Part shown: positions 59,745 through 64,000 of the stretch, piece after piece | Layout: each line of letters begins with the position of its first letter | Position numbering within the stretch: the stretch's first letter is position 1 | NCBI GenBank assembly: GCA_003050565.1 | Contig: PEBW01000005.1 | Span: 107,646-171,645 of the forward strand | Reading direction: 5' to 3' | Source: Brockia lithotrophica | Lineage (GTDB): Bacteria; Bacillota; Bacilli; Thermicanales; DSM-22653 | Length of the DNA: 64,000 nucleotides | Notes under the pieces: model-generated | Seen by the model: only the letters and a program-made list of their open reading frames with translations | Told to the model about the DNA's origin: nothing | Databases searched by the model: none | Program-made: the position numbers and the translations under genes

Positions 59745-60240
59745 AGAAGGATAGGACGAGGGTCACGAAAGACAGAACCGCCCAGCTCGCCACGGCAAAG
59801 CTCAACGAAGCTGCGAGCATGGCCAACACGAGGGTGCGTAGCCGGATGGGCGCTGCCAACAGAAGCTCCATGGTCCCGCGGTTGATCTCGCCGCCGATGA
59901 TGTTCAGCGGAATATTGGCTGCCGTGAAAGAAGTGAAGACGGCGACAAGAAAGGGCCCCTCGATGATGAGAAAAGCAGCCGCCCAGGCCAATCGAGAGTC
60001 GGGCAAGGAGCCGAAGTAGTGTCTGGAATAAAACTCCAGTGACTGACGCGTCACCGAGGTAAGCAGGTTGGGGATGTAGAAAATCATAAGCACTACGGCG
60101 ACCAGCAGGACGCTGAAGAGGAGCGAGATTATGAGGAGCGTCCGACCTCCTTCTCGCCACGTCCGCCACGTATATGCCCTGAGCACCCTAAAGGCGCCCG
60201 GCGGTGAGGTCGTCGAAGAGAGACTCGAGGGGGTTGTCAA
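59389..60240 (-). CDS. ABC-2 type transporter permease
   Basis: This 283-aa permease has six TM helices, with IGGEINRGTMELLLAAPIRLRTLVLAM as the ABC-2 cytoplasmic loop. TTG start behind GGAGGTGAG, overlapping the ATPase gene by 53 bases. It works with the upstream ATPase. Its 3' half is duplicated at 51311-51665. Substrate unknown; the location between the peptide operon and sdpRI is compatible with an immunity role. Confidence 0.88.
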   Translation of the reverse strand: MTTPSSLSSTTSPPGAFRVLRAYTWRTWREGGRTLLIISLLFSVLLVAVVLMIFYIPNLLTSVTRQSLEFYSRHYFGSLPDSRLAWAAAFLIIEGPFLVAVFTSFTAANIPLNIIGGEINRGTMELLLAAPIRLRTLVLAMLAASLSFAVASWAVLSFVTLVLSFFTLWGMGISQLMPEPTYWESAILLPLSLAILAGLLSVLLLLLFPSLARFRTGMLVTQNPVILIASSPAVFSLLAITLRPDVSPARVASFAIVGSLILSGLLVLVAPLLVRGETLLYEE

Positions 60241-61084
60241 GTTCTCTCACCTCCAAGACGGACAATCCGGATGTGACCAAAGCGGACACCGCTCGGGACA
60301 CCTGTTCCTCCTCAGACACCTCCGTGACCCAAAGTCCTCCCTCCAGACGGCTTTCAAGTCCCAGCTGGGCGAACACGGGGCGAGGGTCTCCCGTCGTACG
60401 GAAACCCACGCGCCGCATGCCCAAACGTCCCTTCAGATCCTCCACAGAACCTCGGTGGATGATCCGTCCGCGGTGAATGAGGATCACCGCTTCCGCGAGT
60501 TCGGCTGCCTCGTACAGGTTGTGGGTAGCCGTTAGGATGAGTTGGCCCTCTCGGGCCAACCCTTGAAGCAGCCGGCGCACGCTGCGCGCCAAGATCGGAT
60601 CGAGACCCGTGGTGGGTTCATCCAAAAGAAGCACCCGAGGGGTGGCGAGAAGCGCCCGGGCCAGGTTGACCCGGCGCTTCTGACCGCCGCTTAAGGTGCC
60701 CGCGGCCTGCATCAAGAACTCTCCCAACTCCAGCTCTTCCACAACATCGTTCACACGCTGCCGTGCCACATCCTCCGAAAGACCGTACATCTGGGCAAAA
60801 AAGATCAAATTGTCGCGTACCGTCAGCGAGGGGTAGAGCGTGTCTCGTTGCGGGACGTAGGCGACTTTGGTACGCACCGAAAGATCTCGCGCCAAATCTC
60901 TCCCTTCAATGCGCACCTCGCCCCGCCACGGCCTCAGCACACCGGCCAGCACCCGAAAGAGGGTGGTCTTGCCGGCGCCGTTCGGGCCCAAGAGTACGTG
61001 AAAACCCGGACCAAGGTTGAGCTCGATGTCGTGCAGCACGGTTCGAGATCTGTATCCTACCGTGACCGAGTGGACCTCAAGCAT
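60188..61084 (-). CDS. ABC-2 type transporter ATPase
   Basis: This 298-aa ATPase has Walker A GPNGAGKTT, signature LSGGQKRRVNLARALL, Walker B VLLLDEPTTGLDP and H-loop TATHNLYEA. A C-terminal domain of about 80 residues follows the core. GGAGATGCACCCGG precedes the ATG weakly. It is immediately upstream of and overlapping its permease. Confidence 0.93.
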   Translation of the reverse strand: MLEVHSVTVGYRSRTVLHDIELNLGPGFHVLLGPNGAGKTTLFRVLAGVLRPWRGEVRIEGRDLARDLSVRTKVAYVPQRDTLYPSLTVRDNLIFFAQMYGLSEDVARQRVNDVVEELELGEFLMQAAGTLSGGQKRRVNLARALLATPRVLLLDEPTTGLDPILARSVRRLLQGLAREGQLILTATHNLYEAAELAEAVILIHRGRIIHRGSVEDLKGRLGMRRVGFRTTGDPRPVFAQLGLESRLEGGLWVTEVSEEEQVSRAVSALVTSGLSVLEVRELDNPLESLFDDLTAGRL

Positions 61085-61202
61085 CCGGGTGCATCTCCTT
61101 CCGTGCGGTCAAGTCCGAGGCGAGCCCGCCGGAATTTCCGCCTCGAGATATCCTTCAAACAAAAGACGTGCACGAGCACCTCTCCCTTCCATAGACACGA
61201 CC

Positions 61203-61335
61203 CACTTCAATCCATGACTTCCCGCAGCAATGTCTCCAACCATGCGCGAAAATCTGCCGAACGCTCAAGGTGCGGCACATATCCCGCCGCCCCCCAAACC
61301 GTAAGCGCCTCATGCCGAACGGGCAAGCGACTACG
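61203..61335 (-). pseudogene. BioH-like C-terminal remnant, copy 1
   Basis: The minus strand reads LPVRHEALTVWGAAGYVPHLERSADFRAWLETLLREVMD and stop. This is the last strand-helix of a BioH-type alpha/beta hydrolase, with the catalytic His replaced by Tyr in GYVPHL. No upstream part is present. It is clearly related to the remnant at 63543-63670. The rest of 61085-61395 holds no gene. Confidence 0.75.
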
Positions 61336-61395
61336 CGTTCTACATGACAGGGGACTGCATGAAAAGGATGTCCGTTGGAAACGGGGTTTTTCTCC

Positions 61396-62088
61396 TCACC
61401 CCCCATCTTTTTCCAGGAGACTGTAGTACACGTAAGAGGCCACGATCGGAATGAGCCCCATGGAGACGATTCCCACCACGACGAAGGCGATTGCCCCGGC
61501 CCGACCGGGCACAAAGGACAACAAGAGACAAATGAGGCCTCCAAACACCCATACCCGAGCCGTCAGACGATGCGTCCGCCGCCACACCTCTTCGCTCGCC
61601 AATGTCCACGGGGTGCGGATACCTACAAAGTAGTTGGGCCTGATTTGCCCCATCACGTTGCCGGTCACAACGAAAATCAGGCTGAGTACCAAATTCACCC
61701 AAAGCCCTACGTCCACCGTATAGCCTAAGGCCGAAAACATGATAATCCCGTACACCACGGCCATTAAAAAAACAAAGCTCCATCGAATCACACGATATGC
61801 CACGTAAAAACGGGCATAATTGTGACGATTTGGATCCACAAGGGGAATTACGAGCGACAAAAGATAAAGCCCCAGCGTGAGCAAGGGAATTTCAAACGCC
61901 GCCTCCAACCGTGAGCCGTACCCATCCACCTCGCCTTTGTAGTTCCAATGCACGGGCACCCGTTCGGGCAACTGCGGATAGAGGAAAAAGGCGGCAACGA
62001 GCATACCCACCAACACGAGCAACACGGGCCATTCTTGCCTCAGGTTTTTCCGGGAAAGAGTGTAGGTTTCTGTATCGTCCTTTGCCAC
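61396..62088 (-). CDS. SdpI family immunity-type membrane protein
   Basis: This protein of about 230 aa has five to six TM helices, an N-terminal DUF1648-like part (PERVPVHWNYKGEVDGYGSR) and a C-terminal SdpI domain (NVMGQIRPNYFVGIRTPWTLASEEVWRRTHRLTARVW). SdpI confers immunity to the killing factor SDP and relays its presence to SdpR. The GTG at 62088 has AAAGGAGCG upstream and overlaps sdpR by 49 bases. No sdpABC genes are in the window. Confidence 0.92.
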   Translation of the reverse strand: MAKDDTETYTLSRKNLRQEWPVLLVLVGMLVAAFFLYPQLPERVPVHWNYKGEVDGYGSRLEAAFEIPLLTLGLYLLSLVIPLVDPNRHNYARFYVAYRVIRWSFVFLMAVVYGIIMFSALGYTVDVGLWVNLVLSLIFVVTGNVMGQIRPNYFVGIRTPWTLASEEVWRRTHRLTARVWVFGGLICLLLSFVPGRAGAIAFVVVGIVSMGLIPIVASYVYYSLLEKDGG

Positions 62089-62414
62089 GACTTCTCGCTC
62101 CTTTCGCTCCCCTTTTCGTCGTCGCCCGCCGGGGGACGCCCCTCGGTTGCGGCATCTGCGGCAAAATCCATCGCCCAAGCCACGACCTCTTGAAAGACCG
62201 TGGTGTTGAGGGTGTAGTAGATGTTCTGTCCACGACGATAGTCCTGAACGAGTTGAGCTTGCTTAAGGACACTCAAGTGGTGGGAAATCGTGGGCCAAGA
62301 AACGGCAAAGTGTGCCGCGATCTCGCCGGCGGTAAGGTCCCTTTCCCTAAGGAGCTTCAGAATCCGCCGCCGCGTGTCGTCCCCAAGTGCCTTGAATACG
62401 CGTGTTAGAGACAT
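62040..62414 (-). CDS. ArsR-family repressor (SdpR-like)
   Basis: This 124-aa winged-helix protein has RVFKALGDDTRRRILKLLRERDLTAGEIA and SWPTISHHLSVLKQAQLV, matching SdpR, the autorepressor of sdpRI that SdpI sequesters at the membrane. No CxC metal-binding motif of metal-sensing ArsR proteins is visible. The overlap with sdpI suggests coupled synthesis. Confidence 0.9.
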   Translation of the reverse strand: MSLTRVFKALGDDTRRRILKLLRERDLTAGEIAAHFAVSWPTISHHLSVLKQAQLVQDYRRGQNIYYTLNTTVFQEVVAWAMDFAADAATEGRPPAGDDEKGSERSEKSWQRTIQKPTLFPGKT

Positions 62415-62433
62415 ACCGACCGACCGCCTTTAG

Positions 62434-62482
62434 GTAATTATACAACCATCTAAATTATAGAGCGAGAAGTGGTCACCGTCAA
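62434..62482 (-). promoter_or_regulatory. sdpRI promoter with AT-rich repeat (putative SdpR site)
   Basis: TTGACG (62482-62477) and TATAAT (62459-62454) have a 17-base spacer. The -10 region is part of two similar AT-rich motifs (AATTATA and AAATTATA on the plus strand) about 16 bases apart, a plausible autorepressor site. Confidence 0.7.
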
Positions 62483-62530
62483 GGGGGGCGCCTCATCGCA
62501 CCACCCACGCGGCGAGGACACACAGGGCGG

Positions 62531-62666
62531 GTTCTTCGTACATGGCCTCCGTCAGCCCCCCGTCCCTTGCGCTATCCCGATTGTAGTACAGCTTCTTCGG
62601 GGCTACCAAGGAGGGAAGCCGACGGACACACTTCCTCCGCAACGAGTCCCCCGATCCGATACCTGC
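62531..62666. repeat. Dispersed repeat R1, copy 2, carrying a displaced promoter
   Basis: This copy of 50115-50251 keeps a promoter-like TTGGTA-18-TACAAT on the minus strand (ATTGTA at 62580-62585), pointing at sdpRI, and the first four codons of the DUF59 gene without the rest. Bases 62415-62738 hold no other gene. Confidence 0.8.
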
Positions 62667-62738
62667 GAGAATCTACTATTAATGAGTGCACAAAATCGTA
62701 ATCTATATTTTATTAAAATATATGAATTTGTTCTTTAT

Positions 62739-63539
62739 TTATTTTTTCGCTATAAATAATATTATTTCGAATGTTACTCTTATTCCGTTTTTATGTTTAA
62801 AATTAACATCATAAAAATTTTTCATACGTACAAACACATCCCGTGTTAGCGGATAGTAACTATTAGAAGCATGACTAGCGCCCATGCTCTTTATTATCCT
62901 AAGAAAATTACGTACGCTTGGATAAATACGGAGTTTCCGAATGCGTTCAAGAACTTCGACCTTCATACCGCATTCGCGAATGACCTCAGACCAGAAACGC
63001 ATCGGCGGAAACGTCGGACCGCGGCGTGGCGCCGGGTCCCCCGCCTGTCGAAAAGCAAAAAACAGCTCCCAGAACGTCCGCGGCCCAAAGGTCGCCACCG
63101 CCAACATCCCTCCGTCCGCCAGGCAGCCGGAAAGTTTTCGCACGACTTCGGACGGACGGCTCAACCATTGAAAGGCCGCATTCGAGGCGATGACCTCATA
63201 CCGGCGCGGACACCCCCACGTCTCCACATCGGCCTGAACCCAGCGCACGCGGGCGGTGCCGAGCCGCTCGCGGGCCCGCCAGAGCATCGCTTCGGAGATG
63301 TCGAGCGCCGTGATCTCCGCCATGGGATATCGTTCGAGCAAAAGATGCGTAAGCCCACCTGTCCCTGCGCCGATATCGAGCACGGCCCGGACGGGCGGTC
63401 GGTGAGGTCCCTCCACGTGGGCCAGGCGCCGCATCAATATCTCAGACATCTCGCGCTGAATCTCCGCATGCGCGTCATATTCATGCGCGTGCAGGTCGAA
63501 ATGGCGGGCGACGAGGCGCCGGTCGATCTCTTCCTTCAT
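62739..63539 (-). CDS. bioC: Malonyl-ACP O-methyltransferase BioC
   Basis: This 266-aa SAM methyltransferase has motif I VLDIGAGTGGLTHLLLERYP, NAAFQWLS and the BioC-type FLRIIKSMGASHA. It starts pimelate synthesis for biotin by methylating malonyl-ACP. The ATG at 63539 has GGAGGTGAG upstream and overlaps the stop of a bioH remnant. The last 85 codons are strongly AT-rich, unlike the first two thirds, so the gene looks mosaic although the reading frame and motifs are intact. Confidence 0.9.
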   Translation of the reverse strand: MKEEIDRRLVARHFDLHAHEYDAHAEIQREMSEILMRRLAHVEGPHRPPVRAVLDIGAGTGGLTHLLLERYPMAEITALDISEAMLWRARERLGTARVRWVQADVETWGCPRRYEVIASNAAFQWLSRPSEVVRKLSGCLADGGMLAVATFGPRTFWELFFAFRQAGDPAPRRGPTFPPMRFWSEVIRECGMKVEVLERIRKLRIYPSVRNFLRIIKSMGASHASNSYYPLTRDVFVRMKNFYDVNFKHKNGIRVTFEIILFIAKK

Positions 63540-63670
63540 GGACGCGGCTCACCTCCATCCATGACTTCCCGCAGCGATATCCCCAACCATGCGCAAAAAT
63601 CCGCCGGGCGCTCAAGGTGCGGCGCATGTCCCGCCGTCTCCCAGACCGTAAGCGACCCCTGCGGCAAACG
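63536..63670 (-). pseudogene. BioH C-terminal remnant between bioF and bioC
   Basis: The frame LPQGSLTVWETAGHAPHLERPADFCAWLGISLREVMD is the C-terminus of a BioH-like pimeloyl-ACP methyl ester esterase, including the catalytic His in GHAPHL. It begins directly after the bioF stop with no hydrolase core, and ends overlapping the bioC start. An internal deletion seems to have removed most of bioH. Confidence 0.8.
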
Positions 63671-63675
63671 CTCCT

Positions 63676-64000
63676 TTAACGAAGAAGCTGAAACCGCTCG
63701 AGCGCCCAGGCCGCCGCTTCCGCCGCGCGGGCGAGATCATCGGGCGAATGGGCCGCCGAGACCGAAAAGCGGAGGCGCGCCGTCCCGTCCGGCACCGTCG
63801 GCGGCCGGATGGCGACGGCGAGGATGCCCCGTGCCCGAAGCGCCGCGGAGACGCGGCACGCCTGGCCGGCCGTGCCGACGACGAGCGGGACGATCGGCGT
63901 GACAAAGGGCGGCGCGCCGCTTTCGCCGAAGGGGGCGACGATGCGCAAAGCGCCCAGCGCTTCCAGCCGGCCACGAAACCATGCCGCGTTCCCGAGCGCC
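63676..64000 (-). CDS. bioF: 8-amino-7-oxononanoate synthase, C-terminal part (truncated by window edge)
   Basis: The last 107 residues of a class II PLP-dependent alpha-oxoamine synthase are visible, with the small-domain signatures [47 protein letters not shown]. BioF joins pimeloyl-ACP and alanine in biotin synthesis. The 5' part and the PLP Lys are outside the window. It is upstream of and co-directional with the bioH remnant and bioC. Confidence 0.88.
   Translation of the reverse strand, partial: ALGNAAWFRGRLEALGALRIVAPFGESGAPPFVTPIVPLVVGTAGQACRVSAALRARGILAVAIRPPTVPDGTARLRFSVSAAHSPDDLARAAEAAAWALERFQLLR

Overview
The window looks like the chromosome of a GC-rich, probably thermophilic member of the Bacillota (Bacillales-like). 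Gene content and order support this: alaS with a T-box leader and an AI-2E-type transporter beside it, hisS-aspS, a comG/comEA/comEC competence cluster, SdpR/SdpI, YggS, and strong AGGAGG ribosome-binding sites with many GTG and TTG starts. The genus cannot be fixed from sequence alone. A Hydrogenibacillus- or Brockia-like organism is a guess.

Layout. 1-10.6 kb is core genome: alaS (5' part) with promoter and T-box, an AI-2E family permease, two small proteins, a 620-base gap that may hold a structured RNA (perhaps 6S), aspS, hisS, a bifunctional-nuclease-family protein, a macro-domain protein, Nnr (NAD(P)HX repair) and 3-methyladenine glycosylase. 10.5-16.9 kb holds YjbQ, an OmpR-type two-component system and a MacAB-like efflux operon whose promoter carries an 11-bp-period direct repeat. 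17-19.6 kb is an AmmeMemoRadiSam pair (AmrS plus a MEMO-AMMECR1 fusion).

19.6-24.7 kb is an accessory patch with decayed ISLre2-like and IS607-like elements, a frameshifted ECF sigma factor and an amidase-domain exoprotein. 24.7-32.2 kb holds a heterodimeric ABC exporter, YggS and an ABC-2 transporter. 32.2-35 kb is a very AT-rich ABC/membrane-protein block followed by a truncated tnpB. 35.8-49.7 kb holds an MHS-type MFS symporter and then a competence cluster: seven comG-like genes, two membrane-anchored PLD nucleases, TraX, comEA and comEC. This ComEC has no recognisable metallo-beta-lactamase motif.

49.8-64 kb is a mosaic of long repeats and gene fragments around a possible bacteriocin/immunity island: a broken secreted toxin with a candidate immunity gene; a four-gene peptide operon (73-aa precursor, ABC ATPase, ABC permease, PqqD-like/M50 peptidase fusion); a second ABC pair with a truncated copy elsewhere; and sdpRI. 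The window ends in a rearranged biotin locus (bioC, a bioH remnant and the 3' part of bioF). The four-gene peptide operon is the best candidate for an undescribed system. It resembles YydFGHIJ-type loci but has no radical SAM gene nearby, and its precursor leader resembles RRE-bound leaders.
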